Positions 8,137 through 15,808 of a stretch of 38,077 nt of DNA are shown here, one piece after another (position 1 is the first letter of the stretch; every line of letters starts with the position of its first letter). The translations under genes and the position numbers were made by a program. Under the pieces are notes generated by a model. It worked only from the letters and a program-made list of their open reading frames with translations. It searched no databases and had not been told where the DNA came from. The stretch covers positions 1-38,077 of the forward strand of contig DJPL01000069.1 in assembly GCA_002437415.1 (NCBI GenBank). The letters are read 5' to 3'. Origin of the DNA: Ruminococcaceae bacterium UBA6413 (lineage in GTDB: Bacteria > Bacillota > Clostridia > Oscillospirales > Ruminococcaceae).

Positions 8137-8742
8137 ATGCTGAATATGAGAAAAGGCTTTACGGTATCATTTGCCGATAAGCTGAATGAAAGCTATAAAA
8201 CTGACGGAAAATTCTTTACCGCAAACGTATCCGCGGAAAAAACTCTGCCGTTACTTGAGAATTTCATAAAACTGCATGAAGATGAAAAGCTGTTCTTTAT
8301 CCTTGAGCTCCCGACTCCCGAAACCGCCGAGCCGAAAGACAAAAACGGAAATATCACAGCGTTTCATAAGGATATATATTACCTTGACGACTGCACGCCT
8401 GCTATGATAAGAGATGTGCTTGATATCGTGGGAGAAATGCTCCTTGACGACGGAATATCGCAGTTCGGTGTCGGCTCACATATTACGAACGATGAGATGA
8501 TGATCTGCAAGTACAATGTCATTTGCTTGTATCGCGATGACGAGAAAAGCGGGCTTTATGACGGCTTTTTTGAAAAATACGGCATAGACAAGACCGATAA
8601 CCTTGTTACCGCGTGGGATCTTATCACACCCGAAACACCCGGTGAATGCACAATGTGCGAAAAGGACGGAAGAACCGTCTACGATATCCCCTCTGTATTC
8701 GCCGAGCTTGGAATGTATATGGCGAAAAGATGCGAGGTGTAA
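8137..8742 (+). CDS. Unknown cytosolic protein
   Basis: I do not recognise this 201-residue protein. It is acidic and soluble, with no signal peptide and no membrane helix. It looks like a compact alpha/beta domain. Notable stretches are KLFFILELPTPE, an acidic segment DKDIYYLDDCTP-like around residue 90, and a C-terminal half with two close cysteines (ECTMCE). The GTG at 8128 is part of the AGAGGTG ribosome site, so ATG 8137, six bases after it, is the likely start. It stands between the symporter terminator and a long repeat region, probably as its own unit. No function is offered. Confidence 0.75.
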   Translation: MLNMRKGFTVSFADKLNESYKTDGKFFTANVSAEKTLPLLENFIKLHEDEKLFFILELPTPETAEPKDKNGNITAFHKDIYYLDDCTPAMIRDVLDIVGEMLLDDGISQFGVGSHITNDEMMICKYNVICLYRDDEKSGLYDGFFEKYGIDKTDNLVTAWDLITPETPGECTMCEKDGRTVYDIPSVFAELGMYMAKRCEV

Positions 8743-8902
8743 GATGTTCACTACAGCCTGAAATAAGTATATAATACTAAAAAGGCAAAGTTGTAAGTTT
8801 TGAGAATGTGTCGATATGCTTATGAAAGATGAACTATAAGCAAAAAGTACTATCACACTTGCCTTTTGATGAACGCTCTGTTTGTTTTGCGTCTCTGCAA
8901 TC

Positions 8903-9006
8903 GTGGTCGTTTGTGGTCGGTGCGTCCTTGCACCGACTTTGTGCGACCACTTGTAAGCATCCTTGCTTAAACTCTGGGCGTTCAACTTCGGGCATCCATG
9001 CCCGTC
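8903..9006 (+). repeat. Structured intergenic element B, copy 1
   Basis: An outer stem GTGGTCG (8903-8909) with CGACCAC (8944-8950) encloses an inner stem GTCGGTGC (8916-8923) with GCACCGAC (8930-8937). Both sides of the internal loop read TTTGTG. Two more hairpins follow: AAGCA-TCCT-TGCTT (about 8956-8969) and CGGGCA-TCCA-TGCCCG (about 8989-9004). The hairpin tops share the pattern GC-RTCCWT-GC. The same layout recurs at 9491 and, in diverged form, at 24455-24545. Confidence 0.75.
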
Positions 9007-9091
9007 CTCGAAAAAGGGTGAGGTTCTGTTGCTCGGTCAAGCCAAGCCAACTATGGTGGGGATTGTGATTGCCCGGAAGTTGTTTTTCCAT

Positions 9092-9197
9092 TTCACTTTG
9101 GTTTTCTCCCTTGCATATAGCAGTAACATTATCGCACAGAATAGCGAACCCGAGAAGTGCTATCCCGCAAAAGGCACTATCGGTAGCCTGCTATCAT
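9092..9197 (+). repeat. Dispersed repeat family A, copy 3
   Basis: This copy aligns with 6102-6205 and, from 9147 on, with 1-51. Blocks TCTCCCTTGCATATAGCAG, TATCGCACAGAATAG and GAACCCGAGAAGTGCTATC are visible. Short self-complementary arms AGTGC/GCACT lie in its right half. Confidence 0.75.
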
Positions 9198-9216
9198 ACA
9201 CAAAGCTATATTCTTA

Positions 9217-9243
9217 ACATTCACCACATTCACCACATTCACC
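9217..9243 (+). repeat. Short tandem repeat, 3 x 9 bp
   Basis: ACATTCACC occurs three times in a row without a mismatch. It lies in non-coding DNA, and copy number may vary between strains. Confidence 0.85.
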
Positions 9244-9260
9244 CCGGGGCATATAATGTT

Positions 9261-9330
9261 AAAAAAGCGGCAGAATGTACGGTGGCTCTGCCCGTGAATT
9301 GCCGTACATGGCTTTACCTGCCGCTTTTTT
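9261..9330. terminator. Nested bidirectional terminator
   Basis: AAAAAAGCGGCAG (9261-9273) pairs perfectly with CTGCCGCTTTTTT (9318-9330). Inside, ATGTACGG (9275-9282) pairs with CCGTACAT (9302-9309). A-tract and T-tract flank the structure, so it can act on both strands. Confidence 0.85.
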
Positions 9331-9490
9331 GACTGCAACAGGCTGTACAGGCAGTCAAATCACATAAATATTGCGAGAAAACTCGGCGTGTATTGCAGAA
9401 ATCATGGCTATGAAAAAATTTCACGGACTGCCGAAAGACATTTAGAAAATTTTGAAATGGGGTCGCAGGGGCGAAGCCCCCGTACAGGTC

Positions 9491-9596
9491 GTCAGCCATT
9501 TGTGTCACTGCCTCGTGCAGTGACTTTGTGCGGCTGACTGCAAGCGTCCTTGCTTGGACTGGGCGGTAGCCCCAGTAATATAGCCCCTTTCCTTGG
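9491..9596 (+). repeat. Structured intergenic element B, copy 2
   Basis: An outer stem GTCAGCC (9491-9497) with GGCTGAC (9532-9538) encloses an inner stem GTCACTGC (9504-9511) with GCAGTGAC (9517-9524). TTTGTG follows the inner stem at 9525-9530 and ATTTGT precedes it. Next come CAAGC-GTCCTT-GCTTG, ACTGGG/CCCAGT and finally CCCCTTTC/GAAAGGGG. The arms differ from copy 1 but remain complementary, while the loops are kept. Confidence 0.75.
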
Positions 9597-9617
9597 GAAA
9601 GGGGTTTGGGGATAGGG

Positions 9618-9640
9618 ATAGAGAGTTTGCTCTATTTTTT
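9618..9640 (+). terminator. Small intrinsic terminator
   Basis: ATAGAG (9618-9623), a 6-base loop and CTCTAT (9630-9635) are followed directly by five Ts. Confidence 0.6.
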
Positions 9641-9930
9641 AAAAAAGCTGATTTTTCCTAGAAAATGACGGCTATGTCACAGCCCTGTTTTTGCATATTA
9701 AACATCATAAAATGCAGTTTGACGGTAAATATCATTCATACGTCAAAACAGCATAAAACACCGCAAATTTGATGATATCAGACAATATTAAGACGATTTG
9801 AGCGTTTAAAATAACGCTCAAGCCTTAAAAGAGATAGTACATATGCATAACTCGAGCACAAAAAATTCACTTTTTTATTATGCAGATTTCACAAAATGCA
9901 GGATTTAAATAAAAAACTTGCAAAAAAGCG

Positions 9931-9959
9931 TTGACAAACCACCCCGCCGTCAGTATAAT
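9931..9959 (+). promoter_or_regulatory. Perfect sigma-A promoter of amt-glnB
   Basis: TTGACA (9931-9936), a 17-bp spacer and TATAAT (9954-9959). Transcription should start near 9966, leaving a leader of about 190 bases. Confidence 0.9.
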
Positions 9960-9975
9960 AATACTTGTAAGCAAC

Positions 9976-10019
9976 GGAGCTACACGAACACAAAAAGTTC
10001 GTGCGGCTCCTTTTGTTTT
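9976..10019 (+). terminator. Attenuator-like terminator in the amt-glnB leader
   Basis: GGAGCTACACGAAC (9976-9989) pairs with GTTCGTGCGGCTCC (9997-10010), with one mismatch and one G-U pair. TTTTGTTTT follows at 10011-10019. It starts only about ten bases after the predicted start of transcription and lies before the gene, so read-through must be allowed for amt to be made. Downstream leader hairpins are TTGCA/TGCAA (10028-10044), AAGTGAG/CTCACTT (10020-10026 with 10091-10097) and GCGGC-ATT-GCCGC (10108-10120). Confidence 0.7.
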
Positions 10020-10154
10020 AAGTGAGATTGCAAAAGTTCTGCAAGATCTTGCAAAGGCGCAGAGGGGTGCAGATAGGATTTTTTCAGACTCACTTGATGA
10101 AAAAAGCGGCATTGCCGCAGTCAGAAAATTACCTTTTGAAAGGGGCGGTTATCA

Positions 10155-11939
10155 ATGGATCTCTTATCCACGCTAACTCTTGCTGCCGAATCGGCAGACA
10201 AAATTCAGGAAACCGTAAACGCCACGATGTTCAATGTCGGTGATGGTAACGGTATATGGTACCTTATAGGTGCCGCATTGGTATTCTTTATGCAGTGCGG
10301 TTTCGCAATGGTTGAAACAGGCTTCACCAGAGCAAAGAATGCCGGCAACATTATAATGAAAAACTTAATGGACTTCTGCCTCGGTACGATCGCATTCGTA
10401 CTTCTCGGCTTCGGACTGATGCTCGGTGAAGACACATTATTCGGTCTTATCGGTATGCCGAACATTGACGTTCTGACTCAGCTGTCAGACTTCAACAGAT
10501 GTGCAGAGTTCGTATTCAACTTAGTGTTCTGTGCTACTGCCGCTACGATCGTTTCAGGTGCAATGGCAGAGCGTACAAAGTTCATCAGCTACTGCATCTA
10601 CTCCTTCGTGATAAGCCTTGTTGTTTATCCTATCGAGGCTCACTGGATCTGGGGCGGCGGTTGGCTCGCACAGCTCGGCTTCGTTGACTTCGCAGGTTCA
10701 ACCGCAATACATATGGTCGGCGGTCTTACAGCTCTTATCGGTGCTGCAATGGTCGGACCTCGTATCGGCAAGTTCAGTAAGGACGGTAAGCCCAGAGCTA
10801 TCTTAGGTCACTCAATCCCCCTCGGCGCACTCGGCGTATTCATTCTGTGGTTCGGTTGGTACGGATTTAACGGTGCTGCCGCATCAAATGTAGATTATCT
10901 CGCAAATATATTCCTTACCACAACAATTGCTCCCGCAGTTGCAACGGTAGTAACAATGATATTCACATGGATCAAGAACGGCAAGCCCGATGTTTCGATG
11001 TGCCTTAACGCATCGCTCGCAGGTCTTGTAGCTATCACAGCTCCTTGTGCCGATACAGACGCACTCGGTGCTACGGTGATCGGTATCGTTTCAGGTCTTT
11101 TAGTAGTATTCGGTGTTTGGTTCCTCGATTACAAGCTCAAGATCGATGATCCTGTCGGTGCTGTGGCAGTACACTTCTTCAACGGTGTATGGGGCTCTAT
11201 CGCAGTCGGCTTATTCGCAACAGGTAAGGGTCAGAACGGTATAACAGGTCTGTTCTACGGCGGTGGCTTCAGTCAGCTCGGTATCCAGTTACTCGGCGTA
11301 GTTACCGTTTGCGCATTCACAGCCGTAACGATGTTCCTGACGTTCTATATCTTAAAGCACACGATCGGACTCAGAGCTTCGAGAGAAGAAGAGATCAAGG
11401 GTCTTGATACAACAGAGCACGGTCTGCCGAGCTCATATGCAGACTTCGTTATCGCAGGCGACAGCGTATACAGCGGTTCTTCCGCAGAAGATACGGCGGT
11501 TGTTACCGAGGCTGCTCCTGTTGAAGCATCTGTACCTGTACAGCACGTTTCAAAGACAAGAGCTCCTATCAGCGACAGCGACGTAAAGATGACAAAGGTC
11601 GACATTATCGCAAATCAGGAGAAGTTCGAGGTTCTCAAGCACGCACTCTCATCTATCGGTATCACCGGTATGACAGTATCTCATGTAATGGGTTGCGGTA
11701 TGCAGAAGGGTTCAACTGAGTTCTATCGTGGTGTTCCCGTAGACGCTAGACTTCTTCCTAAGATGAAGGTCGAGATCGTAGTTTGCAAGGTTCCTGTTGA
11801 AAAGGTCGTAGAAGTTGCTAAGAACGCACTTTACACCGGTAAGATAGGCGACGGTAAGATATTCGTATACGACGTTGAGAATGTAATCAAGGTTCGTACA
11901 GGCGAAGAGGCTTACGAAGCTTTACAGGATAATGATTGA
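10155..11939 (+). CDS. amt: Ammonium transporter fused to a C-terminal PII (GlnB/GlnK) domain
   Basis: The 594-residue protein imports ammonium and carries its own nitrogen sensor. Residues ~30-420 form the Amt/Rh channel with about 11 helices. They contain FFMQCGFAMVETGFTRAKN, the first pore histidine in EAHWIWGGGWLAQ and the second in VAVHFFNGVWG. A linker of ~60 residues leads to a PII domain from about 475 to the end. That domain keeps GITGMTVSHVMGCGMQKG, the ATP loop TGKIGDGKIFV and the C-terminal KVRTGEEA. Free PII (GlnK) normally plugs AmtB; here the link is covalent. In the T-loop, the tyrosine uridylylated in E. coli (Tyr51) aligns with a valine in YRGVPVDARLLPK, so control by uridylylation is unlikely. 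AAAGGGGCGG precedes the ATG. It is a single-gene unit with an attenuator-like leader. Confidence 0.95.
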   Translation: MDLLSTLTLAAESADKIQETVNATMFNVGDGNGIWYLIGAALVFFMQCGFAMVETGFTRAKNAGNIIMKNLMDFCLGTIAFVLLGFGLMLGEDTLFGLIGMPNIDVLTQLSDFNRCAEFVFNLVFCATAATIVSGAMAERTKFISYCIYSFVISLVVYPIEAHWIWGGGWLAQLGFVDFAGSTAIHMVGGLTALIGAAMVGPRIGKFSKDGKPRAILGHSIPLGALGVFILWFGWYGFNGAAASNVDYLANIFLTTTIAPAVATVVTMIFTWIKNGKPDVSMCLNASLAGLVAITAPCADTDALGATVIGIVSGLLVVFGVWFLDYKLKIDDPVGAVAVHFFNGVWGSIAVGLFATGKGQNGITGLFYGGGFSQLGIQLLGVVTVCAFTAVTMFLTFYILKHTIGLRASREEEIKGLDTTEHGLPSSYADFVIAGDSVYSGSSAEDTAVVTEAAPVEASVPVQHVSKTRAPISDSDVKMTKVDIIANQEKFEVLKHALSSIGITGMTVSHVMGCGMQKGSTEFYRGVPVDARLLPKMKVEIVVCKVPVEKVVEVAKNALYTGKIGDGKIFVYDVENVIKVRTGEEAYEALQDND

Positions 11940-11978
11940 TAAAAAGTTAAATTAGCATTGGTTCTTCCTTGAATGTGT

Positions 11979-12014
11979 TGCACCGCTCTTTTGATAAGGG
12001 CGGTGCATTTTTGC
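11979..12014 (+). terminator. Terminator after amt-glnB
   Basis: TGCACCGC (11979-11986) and GCGGTGCA (12000-12007) pair perfectly and are followed by TTTTTGC. Confidence 0.85.
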
Positions 12015-12023
12015 TGTAAACAC

Positions 12024-12052
12024 TTGCTTTTTTGCCCGAAATGTAGGATAAT
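12024..12052 (+). promoter_or_regulatory. Probable promoter for prmA
   Basis: TTGCTT (12024-12029) and GATAAT (12047-12052) have a 17-bp spacer, about 50 bp before the prmA start. Confidence 0.5.
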
Positions 12053-12103
12053 ATATAATAGATATTTATGCCCGCGGGCAAATAAGAAACAAGAGGTATT
12101 ACT

Positions 12104-13075
12104 ATGCAGTTCAGACAGGTAGACATATATACGAAAAGCGAAGCGGTACAGGTGCTTACAATGCGCCTGTCGGAGCTTGGATTTAACGGCTTTATAATCC
12201 ATGACCCGGCAGACTTTGAGGAGTTCCTCGAAAATAAGGAGTACAATTGGGACTATGTAGACGACAGCCTTATGGGACTGAAAGCCGTAAAGCCGCACAT
12301 CACCTGCTATGTTCAGGATAATGAGCAGGGCGCGGAAATGCTCTCTGCACTCAGCGGAACGCTCGGTGAACTCAAAGCAAACGATAAGGACGATTTTTAC
12401 GGAAGCCTTGACGTGGAGATAGACTGCGTGCGTGAAGAGGACTGGGCTAACAACTGGAAGCAGTACTACAAGCCGTTCACAGTCGGCGAAAAGCTGATAA
12501 TAAAGCCCAGTTGGGAAGACGTTGACAATACGGACGGCAGAAAGATGCTTGAAATAGACCCCGCCTCATCATTCGGTACAGGTCAGCACCACACGACCCG
12601 CCTTGTTATGGAGCTGCTTGAAAAGCAGATACGCGAGGGCGACAGAATGCTTGACCTTGGCACGGGAAGCGGTATACTGTCGATCGCGGGATTACTTCTC
12701 GGTGCAAAGCAGGCGGTAATGGTAGATATATTTGAAAATTCCGTCCGCACCGCAAAGGAAAACACCGAGAAGAACGGCTTTGGCAGTGATATGGTTTCGG
12801 CTTATGTCGGAAATATCAGTGACGACGAACCGCTTAGAGAAAAGATAGGCACGGGCTTTGATATTATCACGGCGAATATAGTTGCCGATGTCATTATTTC
12901 AATGTCACCGTATTTCAGCAGTTTTTTAAAGAAGAACGGCAAGCTTATAGTTTCAGGCATCATAACGGAAAGACTTGATGAGGTTCTGTCCGCTCTTAAG
13001 GAAAACAATATCAGGGTAGAGAGCGTATCCGAAAAAGAAGGCTGGAACGCAATACTCTGCACCTGCAATTCGTAA
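12104..13075 (+). CDS. prmA: Ribosomal protein L11 methyltransferase
   Basis: PrmA uses S-adenosylmethionine to methylate ribosomal protein L11. The 323-residue length fits the family. The N-terminal ~120 residues form the substrate domain. EEDWANNWKQYYKPFTVGEKLIIKPSW leads into the methyltransferase. The signature IDPASSFGTGQHHTTRLVMELLE is followed by the SAM motif MLDLGTGSGILSIAGLLLGAKQAVMVDI and then ANIVADVI. AGAGGT is placed well before the ATG. It has its own promoter and is followed by two genes on the same strand with short gaps. The 93-residue gene begins 55 bp later, so they may share a transcript. Confidence 0.94.
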   Translation: MQFRQVDIYTKSEAVQVLTMRLSELGFNGFIIHDPADFEEFLENKEYNWDYVDDSLMGLKAVKPHITCYVQDNEQGAEMLSALSGTLGELKANDKDDFYGSLDVEIDCVREEDWANNWKQYYKPFTVGEKLIIKPSWEDVDNTDGRKMLEIDPASSFGTGQHHTTRLVMELLEKQIREGDRMLDLGTGSGILSIAGLLLGAKQAVMVDIFENSVRTAKENTEKNGFGSDMVSAYVGNISDDEPLREKIGTGFDIITANIVADVIISMSPYFSSFLKKNGKLIVSGIITERLDEVLSALKENNIRVESVSEKEGWNAILCTCNS

Positions 13076-13130
13076 CGGAAAAAACGTCTGCACCATATAA
13101 TGAGGTAAACTGATAAAAGGGGTGTATCTT

Positions 13131-13412
13131 ATGAGTGGTGCATACATAATGCTATTTGCACTTATATTTCTCGGAATAATGGGCGCTGTGAACGTTGTGC
13201 TGTTTATCGGCAGTCTGGGCACTGCCAATGCGCCGCCGATATACGTCAGACCCGATGGGTGCGATGACGTAGAAGGAAAGGTCAGGAGCGCGCTCAAGGC
13301 TACAAACGGTGACGTTGTGATAATAGTACCGGAGAGCCTGACAGCGGACACGGAATTTATTACGATATGCCGTGCGCTTTCTGACGATTGCCCGAGGGTA
13401 TGTATGAAGTAA
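13131..13412 (+). CDS. Small unknown membrane-anchored protein
   Basis: I do not recognise this 93-residue protein. One N-terminal hydrophobic helix (about residues 5-30, AYIMLFALIFLGIMGAVNVVLFIGSL) would anchor it in the membrane. A cytosolic or outer tail of ~60 residues carries VRPDGCDDVEGKVRSALKATNGDVVIIVPESL and three further cysteines. The open frame starts at GTG 13122, but AAAAGGGG at 13115-13122 points to ATG 13131. It sits between prmA and recD2 with short spacing. The tail has an alpha/beta look but no known catalytic motif. Confidence 0.7.
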   Translation: MSGAYIMLFALIFLGIMGAVNVVLFIGSLGTANAPPIYVRPDGCDDVEGKVRSALKATNGDVVIIVPESLTADTEFITICRALSDDCPRVCMK

Positions 13413-13440
13413 CGCTAAGAAGGAAAACGAGGGACTGTAA

Positions 13441-15693
13441 TTGGATAATCAGAAGGTCGATATTTCCGTTGAGCTCAGCGGCTCTGTGGAGGACGTTATA
13501 TATAAAAATGCCGATAACGGCTATACGGTTATAAATCTCGGCTGTGAGGAAGGGCTTATCCCGGTAGTCGGAACACTCGGCGATGTGAATGAGGGAGAGC
13601 GGCTTGATCTGCGTGGCGGCTGGATCACAAGTCCGAAGTACGGCAGACAGTTCAAGGCGGCTATATGCGAGCGTTCGATGCCGCAGACCGAAACCGAGAT
13701 AGCGGCATACCTCGGCTCGGGTGTTATAAAAGGTCTCGGACCTGCTATAGCAAAGCGTATAGTAAAGGCGTTCGGTACAGAAGCACTTGATATAATCGAC
13801 AACGACTGTATGAAGCTCACGGCGATAAACGGCATTTCTTCGGATAAGGCGCTTTACATATCAAACGAATATCACAAGATAACCGGAGTAAACGAGGTTA
13901 TAAAGTTCCTCGGGGAGTATAATTTCGGTCCTGCCCACGCAATAAGCGTATGGTCGGCATTTGAGCACGACAGCATAAAGCAGATAAAGACAAACCCGTA
14001 TATACTATGCACAAGCGGGATAGATATAGATTTCCGTTCGGTCGACCGTATGGCGGCTGACCTCGGATTTGATGCGGAGAACAGCGACCGTGTGCGCGCA
14101 GGTATAGTGTATGTCCTGCACGAGAATGCAAACGCAGGTCATACCTGCCTGCCCACTGAAAAGCTCAGGGAGTCGGTATGCGACAACCTCGGCATTGAGC
14201 GCAGACAGTTCGAGTCCTGCCTTGACGACTGCGAGGAGCGGGACTGGGTGACGCGGATAACCCTCGGAAAGCGGGAGTTTGTATACCTACCCGAATACTA
14301 TCTTGCGGAAACCTATATTGCCAAGAAGCTTGCGTTTATGATACGCACCTCGGCACAGTACGAAAAGGACTATTCCGATGAAATAAGAGGAGTGGAATTT
14401 TCTGAAAATATACAGTATGAGGACCTACAGCGTGCTGCTATAAACGCCTGCCTTACAGGCTCGGTGTTTATTCTGACAGGCGGACCCGGTACAGGTAAGA
14501 CGACTACTCTCAACGGCGTTATCAAGATACTGAAAGCGCATAAGAAGCGTATCCTGCTCTGCGCACCGACAGGCAGAGCGGCAAAGCGAATGAGCGACCT
14601 TACCGGCGAGCCCGCAAGAACTATACACAGACTGCTTGAGGTCGATTATACCGCAAAAGGTGAGCTGAAATTCAAGCGCAACGAAACCAATCCGCTCCCC
14701 GCAGATGTGGTTATCGCCGATGAAATGTCGATGGTGGATGCACTTCTTATGTGCTCGCTTGTAAGGGCTATCAAGCCGACCTCAAAGTTCATTATGGTCG
14801 GCGACTCAAATCAGCTCCCGTCTGTAGGTGCGGGAAACGTGCTGAAAGACCTTATAGCGTCGCACTATATTCCGTCCGTGGAGCTGAAGGAAATATTCAG
14901 ACAGGCGGCGCAGAGCCTTATCGTCACCAATGCACACAGGATAGTAAAGGGCGAATTCCCCGTGCTCGATGACAGGCAAAACGACTTTTTCTTTATGAAC
15001 AAGCCCAACGAGAGTGAGATAGCGGGGCTTGTGATACAGCTTACCAAACAGCGCTTGCCCGACACCTACGGATTTTCGCCGATAGACGACATTCAGGTGC
15101 TGTGCCCCACGAAAATGGGCGCGGCGGGAACGAGAGAGCTTAACAAGCAGCTCCAGCTTGCGCTCAATCCGCCGTCACAGAACAAGGCGGAGCTTAAATT
15201 CTTTGATGTAATATTCCGCACAGGCGACAAGGTAATGCAGACAAAGAACGACTATGACGTGTTGTGGACGAAAAACAATGAAAAGGGCAGTGGAATTTTC
15301 AACGGCGATATCGGAATAATCCGTGCGGTCGACCGCTTCTCACAGAACGTAACGATAGACTTTGAGGGAAGAATGGCGATATACACTTCCGAAATGCTCC
15401 GAAAGCTCGAACACGCCTACGCTATCACGATACACAAGAGCCAGGGCAGTGAGTACGATGCCGTAATTATTCCGATAACAGGCTTTACGCAAAATCTGCT
15501 GTACAGAAATCTGCTCTACACAGGTGTTACCAGAGCCAAGAAGATGATAATCGTCATAGGCACGAAACAGCTTGTAAAGACTATGGTGGATAACGACAGG
15601 AAGATGCTCAGATATTCTCTGTTAAGACCTCTGCTTGAGATTGAGATGAACCGTAAGGATACGCAGGAAGAGGAGAGCACGGACGAAGAGTGA
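13441..15693 (+). CDS. recD2: RecD2-type ATP-dependent DNA helicase
   Basis: RecD2 is a 5'-3' superfamily 1B helicase found in bacteria without RecBC. It acts in DNA repair and replication stress. The 750 residues match the family. An N-terminal OB-like region is followed by helix-hairpin-helix repeats (VIKGLGPAIAKRIVKAFG and LTAINGISSDKA). The Walker A motif GGPGTGKTT lies at residues 347-355. Later motifs are CAPTGRAAKRMSDLTG, the Walker B region VVIADEMSMVDALLM, GDSNQLPSVGAGNVLKDL and EIFRQ. The C-terminal part holds AYAITIHKSQGSEYDAVIIP and the final LLYTGVTRAKK. The start is TTG with GAGGGA before it; no ATG lies near. A perfect terminator follows the gene. Confidence 0.94.
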   Translation: MDNQKVDISVELSGSVEDVIYKNADNGYTVINLGCEEGLIPVVGTLGDVNEGERLDLRGGWITSPKYGRQFKAAICERSMPQTETEIAAYLGSGVIKGLGPAIAKRIVKAFGTEALDIIDNDCMKLTAINGISSDKALYISNEYHKITGVNEVIKFLGEYNFGPAHAISVWSAFEHDSIKQIKTNPYILCTSGIDIDFRSVDRMAADLGFDAENSDRVRAGIVYVLHENANAGHTCLPTEKLRESVCDNLGIERRQFESCLDDCEERDWVTRITLGKREFVYLPEYYLAETYIAKKLAFMIRTSAQYEKDYSDEIRGVEFSENIQYEDLQRAAINACLTGSVFILTGGPGTGKTTTLNGVIKILKAHKKRILLCAPTGRAAKRMSDLTGEPARTIHRLLEVDYTAKGELKFKRNETNPLPADVVIADEMSMVDALLMCSLVRAIKPTSKFIMVGDSNQLPSVGAGNVLKDLIASHYIPSVELKEIFRQAAQSLIVTNAHRIVKGEFPVLDDRQNDFFFMNKPNESEIAGLVIQLTKQRLPDTYGFSPIDDIQVLCPTKMGAAGTRELNKQLQLALNPPSQNKAELKFFDVIFRTGDKVMQTKNDYDVLWTKNNEKGSGIFNGDIGIIRAVDRFSQNVTIDFEGRMAIYTSEMLRKLEHAYAITIHKSQGSEYDAVIIPITGFTQNLLYRNLLYTGVTRAKKMIIVIGTKQLVKTMVDNDRKMLRYSLLRPLLEIEMNRKDTQEEESTDEE

Positions 15694-15711
15694 CGATGAT
15701 ATATGATAATA

Positions 15712-15750
15712 AAAACCGCGGCTTATTTGGTCTTAAGCCGCGGTTTTTCT
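15712..15750 (+). terminator. Terminator after recD2
   Basis: AAAACCGCGGCTTA and TAAGCCGCGGTTTT form a long GC-rich stem around a short loop and are followed by T-rich sequence. It sits between two convergent units. Confidence 0.9.
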
Positions 15751-15758
15751 GCAAACAA

Positions 15759-15792
15759 AACAGGCTGATGCGTTCGCATCAGCCTGTAAAAA
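15759..15792 (-). terminator. Terminator after nfnB (minus strand)
   Basis: CAGGCTGATGCG and CGCATCAGCCTG form a 12-bp stem with a TT/AA turn. Read on the minus strand it is followed by TTTTGTTT, ending the nfnAB transcript. Confidence 0.85.
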
Positions 15793-15808
15793 TATCCTTT
15801 AACTGTTA

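Larger units (their letters stand above)
8743..10154. other. 1.4-kb non-coding region with repeats, hairpins and terminators
   Basis: No believable gene is present. Small open frames on both strands cross repeats and lack ribosome sites. In order it holds: structured element B copy 1 (8903-9006), repeat A copy 3 (9092-9197), a 9-bp triplet repeat (9217-9243), a nested terminator (9261-9330), a short hairpin GGGGC-GAA-GCCCC (9468-9480), element B copy 2 (9491-9596), a terminator (9618-9640), a palindrome GGCTATGTCACAGCC (9671-9685) similar to the one at 167-181, AT-rich DNA, and the amt promoter and leader. Confidence 0.7.

Noticed and set aside
9217..9243. CRISPR-like repeats
   Set aside because: Three direct 9-bp units without spacers; no cas genes in the window.
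8829..9332. Overlapping open frames on both strands between 8.8 and 9.3 kb
   Set aside because: They run through element B, repeat A and the tandem repeat, lack ribosome sites and give repetitive peptides.
10028..10062. ANTAR-type double hairpin in the amt leader
   Set aside because: The loops have A and G at suggestive positions, but the second stem is only about four pairs and both lie after, not before, the terminator.
9931..10243. Open frames in the amt leader
   Set aside because: They begin at or inside the promoter and pass through the terminator hairpin; no ribosome site.
11912..12298. Minus-strand open frames across the amt-prmA gap and prmA start
   Set aside because: They run opposite to prmA and cover the amt terminator; shadows of the real genes.
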